Of a DNA stretch of 64,000 bases, positions 1 to 8,735 are shown in pieces. Numbering within the stretch: position 1 is the stretch's first letter; each line of letters begins with the position of its first letter. Source of the stretch: Mesorhizobium sp. (GTDB taxonomy: Bacteria > Pseudomonadota > Alphaproteobacteria > Rhizobiales > Rhizobiaceae). Both the position numbers and the translations under genes were made by a program. The notes under the pieces are model-generated. The model worked only from the letters and a program-made list of their open reading frames with translations. It was not told the DNA's origin and ran no database searches. Location: assembly GCA_004020545.1 (NCBI GenBank), contig SAQE01000017.1, positions 1 through 64,000 on the forward strand, written 5' to 3'.

Positions 1-91
1 CGCGCTCGCGAGCGGCTTCATAACCCGCAGCTACACCACCTGATGGGACACGACCCCGCCTTACTGCCTAGACAAGGCTGGGCGGGCAGTC

Positions 92-859
92 GTGACGACG
101 ATGGGCTACACCTGGAAGGCCCTGGCTCCTTTTTTTGGAGCCAAGGAAGGAACCGAGATCACACTGGCCGACTGCCGCACCTATACCAAGGCGCGGCGGG
201 ACGCCGGCAAGAAGGACGGCTCGATCCACACAGAGTTGGGCCACCTTCGCTCGGTCCTGGTCTGGGCGCGCAAGCAGCGCCTGATTGCATTCGCCCCGGA
301 CATCGAGCGTCCCTCGAAGCCGGATCCAAAGGAAGGATATCTGACCAGAGACGAGGTCAAGAAACTGGTCGACGCGGCGAACTCGGCTCACATCAAGCTC
401 GCCATCCAGTTGCTGATTGCCACGGGCGCCCGAGTCGGTGCTGCCCTGCAGCTCACCTGGGATCGCGTCGACTTCGATCGCCGGATGATCCAGCTGCGCA
501 ATCCATTCGACAAGGCACACCGCAAGGGCCGTGCCACGGTGCCGATCAACGACAGCCTGCTGGCCGCTCTCCACGAGGCCAAGCAAGGCGCCCTGACCCC
601 CTATGTTCTGGAGTGGTCGGGCGACAAGATCCTGTCGATCAAGAAAGGCATCAAGACCGCGGGAACGAAGATCGGCAGGGCCGATGCTTCACCCCACATG
701 CTGCGCCACTCGGCGGCCGTCTGGCTGGTCGAGGATGGCCACTCGATGGAGGCTGTCGCCCAGTTCTTGGGTCATTCCAACACCGCCATGACGTACCGGG
801 TTTATGCTCGCTACAGCCCGGAATACCTGCGGAAATTGACCGCTTCGCTCGAAATTTAG
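92..859 (+). CDS. tyrosine-type site-specific recombinase (integrase)
   Basis: The C-terminal catalytic domain of the phage-integrase family is clear. Arg114 sits in GARVGAALQL, the HxxR pair is His202/Arg205 in PHMLRH, His228 lies in LGHSN, and the likely nucleophile is Tyr238 in YRVYARYSP. The core-binding N-terminal part is short (about 70 residues before the catalytic domain at about residue 80), and the frame is closed by a stop just upstream at 41-43. The protein may therefore have lost its N-terminus, or may be a short family member starting at this GTG. It reads toward the 3' end of tRNA-Val, the usual arrangement for an integrase at the edge of an island inserted in a tRNA gene. The rest of the island would lie to the left, outside the window. 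Confidence 0.85.
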   Translation: MTTMGYTWKALAPFFGAKEGTEITLADCRTYTKARRDAGKKDGSIHTELGHLRSVLVWARKQRLIAFAPDIERPSKPDPKEGYLTRDEVKKLVDAANSAHIKLAIQLLIATGARVGAALQLTWDRVDFDRRMIQLRNPFDKAHRKGRATVPINDSLLAALHEAKQGALTPYVLEWSGDKILSIKKGIKTAGTKIGRADASPHMLRHSAAVWLVEDGHSMEAVAQFLGHSNTAMTYRVYARYSPEYLRKLTASLEI

Positions 860-942
860 GCCCGTTTCGGTTCAGTGAACCGGTAGACCACTTCGTAAAA
901 CAGGGAGATCGATGAAAAAGCATAAGAAAAGCAAGAGGTTAG

Positions 943-1018
<76 letters not shown>

Positions 1019-1236
1019 GCTCCGGGCCGGACCTTTAAGCAGTTAGGGCTCTATTCGCAAGGCCCAATGAACAGCCGGCGTATCCGCTGCCAGGCGGATT
1101 TCCCCAACGCCGGCTCACTTGTCAAAAAACCTTCCGCTGATTGCTGTTATGCTCACATGCCGCGCTTGACACCCGCAAACGAACCCCTTATCCAGCGCCC
1201 CAACGACGAACACGCCTGACACGTGCTCGTCAGTGC

Positions 1237-1313
1237 GCGGGTGTAGCTCAGTCGGTTAGAGTGCCGGCCTGTCACGCCGGAGGTCGCGGGTTCGAGCCCC
1301 GTCACTCGCGCCA
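1237..1313 (+). tRNA. tRNA-Asp (anticodon GTC)
   Basis: A 77-nt cloverleaf: acceptor GCGGGTG pairs with CACTCGC, the anticodon arm is CCGGC-CTGTCAC-GCCGG with anticodon GTC, the T-loop is TTCGAGC, the discriminator is G and CCA is encoded. G73 and GTC are both expected for aspartate. Confidence 0.95.
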
Positions 1314-1576
1314 TTTCCTCTCTGAAATCACTGTATTTATTGTCCTGCTGCTCCGGCAGAGAAAATCATTCGATTTCTCCAGCCGATACCATAGCAGCAG
1401 GACGAGCCAAGCGAACAACGTAGACCCTTGAAATGGCGGGCGTCGAGTTCATCCGTGAGAACGGCGCTTCCGGCGTGGGATTGAGAAAGGCTTGATCATC
1501 AAGCGCTTCCCGCCGGCCGCCCCTGAGAGGAGCCGCCGGCCCACGCCGGCGGCCATTCGTGAGGCGCGTATATTCG

Positions 1577-1972
1577 TCAGCCGTTCGGATAATAGCCGCC
1601 GTCGGCGCCGTCACCCATATAGGTGCCTTGGCCGGTGGCATTCTGAAGGCGCTGATCCAGCGCATTGATCTGCCCCAGCGCCGAACGGTCTCTGGAAGTC
1701 AGCACGGCATGCTGGATGGAATCGGCCTGCTGCATCAGGGCGCGTGCCTGGTCCTGCGTGATTTTGCCAGCCTCCCTGGCCTGACGGATACCCTGCCTCA
1801 CGTTCAGCAACTGATCCAACGCCGCTCTCGCCTTTGGATCCGCCGGCACCGATGCCGTGGCCATGGTGTCGACCTCTGCCTTGTGGTGACGGTGCACCGC
1901 ATAGGCGCTCGAAAGCGGTATGGCCGCGAAGATCGATGCGGCCACAATGATTTTCGGCGTGAAAGAGCGCAT
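1577..1972 (-). CDS. small exported protein of unknown function
   Basis: 131 residues. The N-terminus is a clear Sec signal peptide: basic MRSFTPK, then a hydrophobic stretch to about residue 24, with likely cleavage after SSAYA. The mature part is largely helical and charged (residues 45-115, rich in Ala, Gln, Arg and Asp) and ends in a Gly/Tyr-rich tail GADGGYYPNG. No enzyme motif and no Cys are visible, and I do not recognise a family. A purine-rich GGAGAAGG sequence lies just before the start. It stands alone between the tRNA pair and an oppositely oriented oxidoreductase gene. Confidence 0.7.
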   Translation of the reverse strand: MRSFTPKIIVAASIFAAIPLSSAYAVHRHHKAEVDTMATASVPADPKARAALDQLLNVRQGIRQAREAGKITQDQARALMQQADSIQHAVLTSRDRSALGQINALDQRLQNATGQGTYMGDGADGGYYPNG

Positions 1973-2310
1973 GATGCCTTCTCCCTATGATGGAGGAAGC
2001 GGTTCTACCGCTTCGCCGAAATGGGCCGTCTGGTCGCGTCGTGTCGCGATGCAGCCACTCACCGCCGGCGGTTCTCGGCCCGGGGACGAGATATAGAGGC
2101 CACCCCGGCGTTGAAACGGAGGTGGAACGCAAACGTTATCCGATGTGATCGAGCGTTGAATGGTGGCTGCACATATGCTGGCTACCCGTCTGTTTCGGGC
2201 GAATACCGGCGCCGCTCGTTAGGCCTGTGCTCCACGTTCCTTCGAACTGCCTCAAGAAAAGATGGCTGCCGGTGGGCCATAGCTGTCGTCGTCTTTTTCA
2301 GGATGCGCCC
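1973..2310. other. intergenic region, nothing specific recognised
   Basis: About 340 bases separate the divergent small exported protein and FAD oxidoreductase genes and should hold both promoters. An open frame continues upstream of the oxidoreductase to a GTG at 2227, but the extra residues are not like a conserved N-terminus. No RNA gene, operator palindrome or repeat stood out. Confidence 0.4.
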
Positions 2311-3657
2311 TTGCTTACCTTCCCCTTCTCCGAAGCGAACCCCATTCAATATCCTGGCCCTCCTCCGAAAAGTTCGGACGTGGTGATTGTCGGCGGCGGC
2401 ATTATCGGCGTGACGACAGCTCTTTTTCTTGCGCGGCGGAACATCTCCGTGACGCTGGTGGAAAAGGGGCGGATCGCGGCCGAGCAGTCCTCCCGCAATT
2501 GGGGATGGATCCGCAAGCAGGGACGCGATGCGGACGAGCTGCCGATCGTGATCGAGGCATCCCGCCACTGGCGGCAACTCGCCGAGGAATGTGGCGAAGA
2601 CATCGGTCTCAACCAGACAGGCGTGACTTATCTTGCCAGCTCGGACCGCCAAATGGCCGGCTTCGAAGAATTCATGAAGATCGCCGCCGCCCACCAGATC
2701 GATACCCGACTTCTGAACGCACGGGAAACCGCGGGTCTCATCAAGGGCATGTCACGCAGTTTCAAAGGCGCGATGACGACACCTTCCGACATGCGGGCCG
2801 AGCCTTGGGTGGCCGTGCCCGCGCTCGCCCGGCTTGCGGCCCGCAAAGGCGTCAAGATCGTGGAGAATTGCGCGGCACGAACCCTGGAAATCTCGGCCGG
2901 CAGGGTCAGCGGCGTGTGGACCGAGGCGGGTCACATCGAGACATCCAGCGTTCTGGTCGCGGGTGGTGCGTGGTCTTCCCTTTTCCTGAGAAGACATGGG
3001 GTCTCCATTCCCCAGCTCAGTGTAAGGTCGACCGCGGCTGCGACGGAGCCAATGCCTGAAGTCCATGCAGGCGCCGCGTCAGGAGAACATATCGCCTTCA
3101 GACGCAGACAGGATGGCGGATATACGCTCGCCCCGGGAGGCAGTCATTTGCTCCACCTGGGACCCGACGCATTCCGGCACGCGACGAAATACCTTCCCGC
3201 CCTCATGGCCAATCCTCTCGGGTCACGCTATTCGCCGGCCGCACCGGATGGCTACCCGGATGGCTGGTCGACGCCACGTCACTGGACGCCGGATTCTCAA
3301 AGTCCTTTCGAAAGAATGCGGGTGCTCAATCCGGCTCCGGAACGTTCCGGTCTCCGTTCGATCGAACGCAATTTCAGGCGCCTGTTCCCACAGCTCGAGT
3401 CGGTCCGCCTGAAGGCAAGCTGGGCAGGCATGATAGACGCAATGCCGGACGTCGTCCCCATAGTCGATCGCGTGCAGGCGATCGTCGGCCTTGTCGTCGC
3501 AACGGGCATGAGCGGTCACGGCTTCGGCATCGGGCCGGGAATCGGTCGGGTCGTCTCCGACATGATCCAGGGAAACGAGATCGGTCACGACCTCACCCGC
3601 TTTCGCCTGTCACGCTTTTCTGACGGAAGCGCCATTCGGTTGGGCCCTGCGCTCTAA
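2311..3657 (+). CDS. FAD-dependent oxidoreductase, D-amino-acid dehydrogenase (DadA) type
   Basis: Predicted flavoprotein oxidising an amine or amino-acid substrate. The dinucleotide-binding fold begins at residue 24 with VVIVGGGIIG, and the acidic end of the second strand is LVEKGR at about 49-54. The SSRNWGWIRKQGRD segment is typical of rhizobial members of this DAO-family subgroup. The C-terminal ATGMSGHGFGIGPGIGR is the second FAD-contacting motif. I chose the TTG at 2311 (448 aa) because an AGGA lies about 7 bases upstream and the protein then starts at FPFSEANPIQ, which looks like the conserved beginning. A GTG at 2227 would add 28 doubtful residues. The substrate cannot be deduced. Confidence 0.85.
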   Translation: MLTFPFSEANPIQYPGPPPKSSDVVIVGGGIIGVTTALFLARRNISVTLVEKGRIAAEQSSRNWGWIRKQGRDADELPIVIEASRHWRQLAEECGEDIGLNQTGVTYLASSDRQMAGFEEFMKIAAAHQIDTRLLNARETAGLIKGMSRSFKGAMTTPSDMRAEPWVAVPALARLAARKGVKIVENCAARTLEISAGRVSGVWTEAGHIETSSVLVAGGAWSSLFLRRHGVSIPQLSVRSTAAATEPMPEVHAGAASGEHIAFRRRQDGGYTLAPGGSHLLHLGPDAFRHATKYLPALMANPLGSRYSPAAPDGYPDGWSTPRHWTPDSQSPFERMRVLNPAPERSGLRSIERNFRRLFPQLESVRLKASWAGMIDAMPDVVPIVDRVQAIVGLVVATGMSGHGFGIGPGIGRVVSDMIQGNEIGHDLTRFRLSRFSDGSAIRLGPAL

Positions 3658-3775
3658 CGGATTCGCTTGTCGATCGCTCCCTGACCCGTTGCCCACATCA
3701 CCGCAGGAGTCCACCTCAGCAGGAACCAATCGCCTATTGTGCCGTTCCCCCAGGGGCCGAAATCGGGAGATTGAG

Positions 3776-3979
3776 ATGACTGTGAGATGTCGCGTTTCGA
3801 TTGACGACGCCAGGGATGTGGACGAGCTCGCTTTCCAGGAACTGCCGCGGGTGGGTGAAAGCGTGTCCATGCCGGTCGAAGGATCGAATATGGACCTTCG
3901 CGTTCTGCGCGTCGTGCATATGCCCGGTAACGAGCAGGGCGCAGCGACGATGCTGGAACTGACCAGCAAGATTCTCTAG
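3776..3979 (+). CDS. 67-residue protein of unknown function
   Basis: Starts at an ATG preceded by GGGAGA at a 5-base spacing. The protein is soluble and acidic, beta-strand-like in alternation (VRCRVSID, LRVLRVVHMP, AATMLELTSKIL). It has no signal peptide, Cys or known motif. It lies about 120 bases after the oxidoreductase on the same strand, too far to call it an operon. The size and pattern are common among rhizobial small conserved hypotheticals. Confidence 0.55.
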   Translation: MTVRCRVSIDDARDVDELAFQELPRVGESVSMPVEGSNMDLRVLRVVHMPGNEQGAATMLELTSKIL

Positions 3980-4195
3980 CGGCTGCTTCACTCGCCCAAT
4001 ATGACACCGGAGGAGACAATCTGGGCGGTTTGCTTGATGAGCTTCTCGCGCTTTACAAGCGTGGGCTTTTGATAAGGCTTCTTCATCTCACCGTTCCGCA
4101 ACCGGGCTGCCTTGTGTTCGGTCAAGACAGTGAACGCGCTCGCATCGGTTGCGTTCCGGGCAGTGAGATCTCGCAGGCTTCAGTCGGAGCCGGTC

Positions 4196-5140
4196 TCAAG
4201 CCCTGGCCAGCAGCGCCTCGACCTCCCGCAGTGTCGGCATGGACGGCGCGGTCCCCGGCCGGGTCACCGAAATGCCGGCCACGGCGCAGGCAAAGCGCAC
4301 TGCCTCCAGCGGCTCGACACCCTTGGCAAGTGCTGCCGCCAGGCCGCCATTGAAGGCGTCGCCCGCTCCCGTGGTTTCGACCACCGCGCCGGCATTGACG
4401 GCGCCGACATGTTCGGAACGATCCTTGCTGTGCAGCAGCGCGCCCTTTTCGCCGAGCGTCACGATGACGGTGCCGACGCCCTTCGCCAGCAGGCTGTCGG
4501 CGGCGCGGCGGGCATCCTCGATCGACGAAACCTTGATGCCGGTCAACCCTTCGGCCTCGGACTCATTGGGCGTGACATAGTCGCAGAGCGCGTAGATGCT
4601 GTCCGGCAAAGTGGCAGCAGGGGCCGGGTTGAGGATGGTCGTCACCCCTGCCCCGCGCGCGATCTCGAGCGCCTTGAGCGCGGCATCGATCGGCTGCTCG
4701 AGTTGGGTGACGAAGACGCCGGCCGAGCGGATCAGATCGGCATGCGCCTCGATGTCAGCGGGCGAGATCAGCATCGCCGCACCCGGGCTGACGATGATGG
4801 CGTTGTTGCCGCTGCCTTCCTCCACGAAGATGTAGGCGGCACCGGTATAGCTGTCCGGCGTGTCGATCACGGCGCTTTTCACGCTCGCCGCTCGCCAGGT
4901 CTGCTTGGCCATGTCGGCGAAGGCATCGACGCCGAGCCTCGTAAGAAACGTGATGTCGGCGCCGAGCTTGCCGGCCGCCACCGCCTGGTTCGAGCCTTTG
5001 CCGCCCGGTCCGAGCTTGAACGAATTGCCCAGGATCGTCTCGCCCATGCGCGGCTGGCGGTCGGCGCGGTAGGCGGTGTCGGCGACGAAGACACCCAAGA
5101 TCACAACAGGCTTCATGATGACGGGCTTGTCGGCTGCCAT
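4196..5140 (-). CDS. rbsK: PfkB-family sugar kinase (ribokinase type)
   Basis: Cytoplasmic ATP-dependent kinase of a pentose or related sugar. The N-terminal GPGGKGSNQAVAAGKLG motif (residues 45-61) and the C-terminal GAGDAFNGG motif with catalytic base Asp261 are the two PfkB signatures. TPNESEAEGL is the conserved NE-containing loop. Length of 314 residues fits ribokinase. The start at 5140 has GGAG in the preceding bases, and the upstream mutarotase gene ends only 4 bases earlier, so the two are translationally close. Together with the ABC ATPase gene it forms a three-gene operon. The true substrate may be an unusual sugar rather than ribose. Confidence 0.88.
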   Translation of the reverse strand: MAADKPVIMKPVVILGVFVADTAYRADRQPRMGETILGNSFKLGPGGKGSNQAVAAGKLGADITFLTRLGVDAFADMAKQTWRAASVKSAVIDTPDSYTGAAYIFVEEGSGNNAIIVSPGAAMLISPADIEAHADLIRSAGVFVTQLEQPIDAALKALEIARGAGVTTILNPAPAATLPDSIYALCDYVTPNESEAEGLTGIKVSSIEDARRAADSLLAKGVGTVIVTLGEKGALLHSKDRSEHVGAVNAGAVVETTGAGDAFNGGLAAALAKGVEPLEAVRFACAVAGISVTRPGTAPSMPTLREVEALLARA

Positions 5141-5144
5141 CTCC

Positions 5145-5597
5145 TTACTCCGCATCTGGCGGAATGACGCCCTTGCGGAAGGCGAAGCAGCCATAGAAGC
5201 GGCGCTCACCGGTCTGGATGACGCAGTATGCCTTCTTGGCGCGCTCGTAGAAGGCGTAGCGCTCGATCGAGATCATCGGCCAGGACTTGCCCTCGGCCGC
5301 GTCGATCTCGTTCTGCACCTCCTCCTGCACCGGCGGGATCTCGTTCGGCTTGCCGACGATCTCCATGCGCGCCGCCGCGTCGTCGACGAAGCTGTCCAGC
5401 GGATAGAGCGACAGCACCGCCTTCGCCACCTCGGCCGCCGGTGCATCGATGCGCAGCAGCTTGCCGAGCACGGTCTGCTTTGCGACGGAGTCGGATGGGA
5501 AATTGGTGTCGGCGATGATCAGGTCGTCGCCGTGGCCCATCGCCCGCAGCGCCTGGAGCACGTCGGCATTGAGCAGCGGATTGATCCCTTTGAGCAT
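5145..5597 (-). CDS. fucU: RbsD/FucU-family sugar mutarotase, FucU-like
   Basis: 150 residues, the usual size. The start MLKGINPLL, the AMGHGDD motif with His22 and the ERYAFYERAKKAYCVIQTGE segment match the L-fucose mutarotase FucU more closely than RbsD. Family members interconvert sugar anomers (alpha/beta, or pyranose/furanose) so that the kinase or dehydrogenase receives the right form. It sits between the ABC ATPase and the sugar kinase in one operon, supporting a role in processing the imported sugar. The substrate assignment to fucose is an inference from sequence resemblance. Confidence 0.88.
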   Translation of the reverse strand: MLKGINPLLNADVLQALRAMGHGDDLIIADTNFPSDSVAKQTVLGKLLRIDAPAAEVAKAVLSLYPLDSFVDDAAARMEIVGKPNEIPPVQEEVQNEIDAAEGKSWPMISIERYAFYERAKKAYCVIQTGERRFYGCFAFRKGVIPPDAE

Positions 5598-5624
5598 GGT
5601 TTCCTCTTGGAAGTCTGTTTGCGG

Positions 5625-6683
5625 TCAGAGACGCTTGCCGGTCCCTGCGTCGAAGAGATGGACGTGGTCGAGGCGCGGCCTCAGTTTCAATGTATCGCCC
5701 GGCTTGAAGTCGTGCCGCTCGCGGAACAACGCGACCATCTCGCCCTCGCCGAAGCGCACGAACACCAATGTCTCCGAGCCCGTCGGTTCAACCACCGAAA
5801 TCGTGGATGCGACGCCATCGGGATGAATTTCCAGGTGCTCCGGGCGAACGCCGTAGACGACAGCTTGTCCGTCCTCGGTCTGGGCGCCGGCGGGCATCGG
5901 AAAGGCCGAGCCCGCTATGTCGACCACGGGCTTTTCGCCCTTCTTCACCGTGCCCTTGAGCAGGTTCATCGCCGGCGAGCCGATGAAGCCGGCGACGAAC
6001 AGGTTGGCCGGCCGATCGAACAGCTCCAGCGGCGCGCCGATCTGCTCGATGCGGCCGTCGCGCATGACCACGATCTTGTCGGCCATAGTCATGGCCTCGA
6101 TCTGGTCGTGGGTGACGTAGATGGTGGTGGTCTTCAGCCGCTGGTGCAGTTCCTTGATCTCGGTGCGCATCTGCACGCGCAGCTTGGCGTCGAGGTTGGA
6201 AAGCGGTTCGTCGAACAGAAACACTTGCGGATTGCGCACGATGGCGCGGCCCATGGCGACGCGCTGGCGCTGGCCGCCGGAAAGCTGGCGCGGATAACGC
6301 TTGAGATAGGGATTGAGGTCGAGGATGTCGGCCGCTCGCTTCACCCGCTCGGCGACGATGGTCGGATCGGTGCCGCGCAGCTTCAGCGCGAAGGCCATGT
6401 TCTGCTCCACCGTCTTATGCGGATAGAGCGCGTAGTTCTGGAACACCATGGCGATGTCGCGCTTTGCCGGCGGCAGATTGTTGACGACGCGGTCGCCGAT
6501 CGAAATCGTGCCGCCGGAAACGGTCTCCAGTCCCGCCACCATCCTGAGCAGCGTGGACTTGCCGCACCCCGAGGGGCCGACCAGCACGACGAACTGGCCG
6601 TCAGCGATATCCACGCTGACCTCATGCAGAACCTTGACGGTTCCGAATGCCTTGGCCACATTGGCGATTGCGACTTGAGCCAT
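5625..6683 (-). CDS. ABC sugar-transporter ATPase (MalK/UgpC type)
   Basis: 352 residues. Walker [10 protein letters not shown] is at about 36-44, followed by the Q-loop in [10 protein letters not shown], signature [14 protein letters not shown], Walker [13 protein letters not shown] and the switch His in VTHDQ. The C-terminal third is the TOBE regulatory domain of the CUT1 sugar-importer ATPases. The ATG at 6683 is chosen because GGGGAGA precedes it and [14 protein letters not shown] is the usual start. The gene is divergent from its binding protein and permeases across a shared regulatory region and leads the operon with fucU and the kinase. Confidence 0.93.
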   Translation of the reverse strand: MAQVAIANVAKAFGTVKVLHEVSVDIADGQFVVLVGPSGCGKSTLLRMVAGLETVSGGTISIGDRVVNNLPPAKRDIAMVFQNYALYPHKTVEQNMAFALKLRGTDPTIVAERVKRAADILDLNPYLKRYPRQLSGGQRQRVAMGRAIVRNPQVFLFDEPLSNLDAKLRVQMRTEIKELHQRLKTTTIYVTHDQIEAMTMADKIVVMRDGRIEQIGAPLELFDRPANLFVAGFIGSPAMNLLKGTVKKGEKPVVDIAGSAFPMPAGAQTEDGQAVVYGVRPEHLEIHPDGVASTISVVEPTGSETLVFVRFGEGEMVALFRERHDFKPGDTLKLRPRLDHVHLFDAGTGKRL

Positions 6684-6744
6684 CGTCTCCCCTATCTTTT
6701 TCGGTGAAGCTAGCCATTGCCAGCGGCAAGGGCAAGTCGGTATC

Positions 6745-6754
6745 TTATCGATAA
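6745..6754. promoter_or_regulatory. palindromic operator candidate 1 (TTATCGATAA)
   Basis: A perfect 10-bp palindrome in the divergent sugar-transport promoter region. It shares the ATCGAT centre with the second palindrome, and their centres are 32 bp apart, about three helical turns, as for paired operators of a LacI-type repressor. The regulator gene is not in the neighbouring sequence. Confidence 0.45.
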
Positions 6755-6767
6755 AAAGCCATTCTTG

Positions 6768-6796
6768 TTGACAAGGTAATCGATTACGCGAATAGT
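6768..6796 (+). promoter_or_regulatory. probable promoter of the sugar-binding-protein operon, with embedded operator
   Basis: TTGACA at 6768-6773 is a perfect -35 hexamer. AATAGT at 6791-6796 lies 17 bases downstream as a weaker -10. The 12-bp perfect palindrome GTAATCGATTAC (6776-6787) fills the spacer, where a bound repressor would block RNA polymerase. The palindrome form, TAATCGATTA with a CG centre, is typical of LacI/GalR-family sites. Confidence 0.5.
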
Positions 6797-6962
6797 GGCG
6801 AGTGCCAATCCGACAGCCGGTCCTTGTCCCGGAAATCGGAGCTCCAGGCGACGCAGGGTGGGGTCCCACGTCCACCTATGGTATAGGAGAACCGCAGACG
6901 TTTCGGCGTCCGAGAGATTGGCAAAATCAATTCACGACTGAAGTTCTGGGAGGAACCTTGCG

Positions 6963-8639
6963 ATGAGAGTCGATCTTTACGAAAAACTGGTGCGCGCCGG
7001 GGCGACCCGCCGCGATGTGCTGAAAGGTGCTGCCAGCATGGCAGCGCTCGCCGCGGCGTCAGGCGCCGGACTCGGCGCGCTGACGAAGCCGGCTGCTGCC
7101 GCAGATGATCTGCGCGCGAAAATCCTGCAAATACCCGGCGTCGGCAAAGGCCAGCCGACGGATGCCGACTTCCAGAAGGTCGGCGAGCTTTGCCTTGAGG
7201 CGACCAAGGCTAACGTCAAGCAAGGTGAGTTCGCCGGCGTCGAGCTCACCTTCATGGGCCTCAACAACCAGAACCTGCACAACGTGCTGTTCCGCGGCTT
7301 CCTGAAGCCATGGGAGGCCTATACGGGCGCCAAGATCAATTGGATCGACCTGGCGCAGGCCGACTACAATCCGCGCCTGCAGCAGGCGATAGCCACCAAC
7401 ACGATCGACTTTGACATCGTCGAGATGGGCGCGCCCTTCGAAGGCGATGTCTGCGGCAAGGGCCTCACCTCCGAGATGCCCGACTGGGTCAAGAAGCAGA
7501 TCGATATGGATGATCTGGTGGCGTATCTGAAGCCTCCGGTCGGCACCTGGAACGGCAAGCAGTATCGTGTGACCGTCGACGGCGACACGCATAACTTCAA
7601 CTACCGCACCGATGTGTTCGCCGATCCTGACTTGGCGTCAGCATGGAAAGCCGACAGCGGCGACAAGGCGGGCCTGACGGAATGGGGTGTGCCGAAGACA
7701 TGGCAGCAGGTGCAGGCCGTGACCAAGTTCCTCAAGGGCAAGCAGATGAAGGGCCAAGATGTCTATGGCTATCTTGACGCGCCCAAGCCTTGGGGCGGTT
7801 TCGGCTTCTATTTCCTCGGCAGCCGCGCCAGCGCCTATGCCAAGCATCCGGACGACAAGGCTTGGCTGTTCGATCCGGATACGATGAAGCCGCGCATTAA
7901 CAATCCGGCTTGGGTCCGGGCGATCCAAGACGTGATCGACGCGCTGCCTTCCGAGCCGCAAGACCAAATCAACGCCGACCCGAACCAGACAGCGTTCAGC
8001 CAGTTCCTCGGCGGCACGGGCTCGATGGTGGCCTGGTGGGGCGACGTCGGTTCCAACGTCAAGACCAACGACTCCTCGGTGGTCGGCGACGTTACCGGCT
8101 TCTCGATTCTGCCCGGCTCGGACGACGTCTACAATTCGAAGACCGGCAAGTGGGACAAGCTCGCCAGCGGCCCGAACTATGCGCCGAACTGCGCCTATCT
8201 CGGCTGGGGCGTCTATGTCATGGCCCGCGTCGACAGCGACGAGAAGAAGAAGAAGGCGGCATGGTCCGCCGCTGCCCATCTCGGCGGCAAGGATCTGTCG
8301 CTGTGGTGCGCGGCTTATCCTTCCGGCTTCCAGCCTTACCGGAACAGCCACTTCAACATTCCGGAATGGGTGGCGGCCGGTTATGATGAGAAGTTCATCA
8401 GCTCCTACCTGAAGTCGGAGGGCGACTCCTACAACCATCCGAACGCGGCGATCGAGCCCCGCATTCCCGGTATCTTCCAGTATTACAGCGCCGCCGAGGA
8501 CATCCTGGCCAACACCTTCGCCGGCAAGATGAAAGCGCAGGAAGGCGCCGACGCGATCGCCGCCGCCTGGGAGAAGCTGACCGACCAGATCGGACGCGAG
8601 AACCAGATCAAGCTCTACAAAGCCTCGCTCGGCATGTAG
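6963..8639 (+). CDS. ABC transporter sugar-binding protein, Tat-exported
   Basis: 558 residues, long for a family 1 sugar-binding protein (usually 400-450). The N-terminus has a twin-arginine motif ATRRDVLKGA at about residues 14-23, a hydrophobic Ala/Gly-rich stretch and a likely cleavage site after KPAAAA near residue 47. It should therefore fold in the cytoplasm before export. The rest reads as a periplasmic solute-binding fold with aromatic sugar-contacting residues. It is the first gene of the operon with two permeases and is separated from them by a strong hairpin. The ligand is unknown; the FucU and kinase neighbours point to a monosaccharide. Confidence 0.9.
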   Translation: MRVDLYEKLVRAGATRRDVLKGAASMAALAAASGAGLGALTKPAAAADDLRAKILQIPGVGKGQPTDADFQKVGELCLEATKANVKQGEFAGVELTFMGLNNQNLHNVLFRGFLKPWEAYTGAKINWIDLAQADYNPRLQQAIATNTIDFDIVEMGAPFEGDVCGKGLTSEMPDWVKKQIDMDDLVAYLKPPVGTWNGKQYRVTVDGDTHNFNYRTDVFADPDLASAWKADSGDKAGLTEWGVPKTWQQVQAVTKFLKGKQMKGQDVYGYLDAPKPWGGFGFYFLGSRASAYAKHPDDKAWLFDPDTMKPRINNPAWVRAIQDVIDALPSEPQDQINADPNQTAFSQFLGGTGSMVAWWGDVGSNVKTNDSSVVGDVTGFSILPGSDDVYNSKTGKWDKLASGPNYAPNCAYLGWGVYVMARVDSDEKKKKAAWSAAAHLGGKDLSLWCAAYPSGFQPYRNSHFNIPEWVAAGYDEKFISSYLKSEGDSYNHPNAAIEPRIPGIFQYYSAAEDILANTFAGKMKAQEGADAIAAAWEKLTDQIGRENQIKLYKASLGM

Positions 8640-8657
8640 GCTGTCTCGTGAGAAGTC

Positions 8658-8688
8658 GCGGCCCGGCGACACCTCGTCGCCGGGCCGC
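8658..8688 (+). terminator. strong intercistronic hairpin after the binding-protein gene
   Basis: A perfect 12-bp stem GCGGCCCGGCGA/TCGCCGGGCCGC with a 7-base loop. There is no T-run, so it is more likely an mRNA-stabilising or partial-attenuation hairpin than a full terminator. Such hairpins commonly keep binding protein in excess over permeases. Confidence 0.6.
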
Positions 8689-8735
8689 ATCCTTGACCGG
8701 CCTGCGGCGGTCATTCGTGCAAAAAGGCGAGAGGC

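Noticed and set aside
1532-1553. GCCGCCGGC/GCCGGCGGC hairpin as a terminator of the gene at 1577-1972
   Set aside because: The stem is perfect but no T-run follows on the minus strand, and GC-rich palindromes are frequent here.
2227-2310. Extended N-terminus of the FAD oxidoreductase from the GTG at 2227
   Set aside because: The added residues (MLHVPSNCLKKRWLP) are unlike the family start, and a TTG with an AGGA fits better.
4112-6707. Long plus-strand frames opposite the ribokinase, FucU and ATPase genes
   Set aside because: They are Arg/His/Ala-rich antisense frames produced by high-GC codon bias; the minus strand shows complete family motifs.
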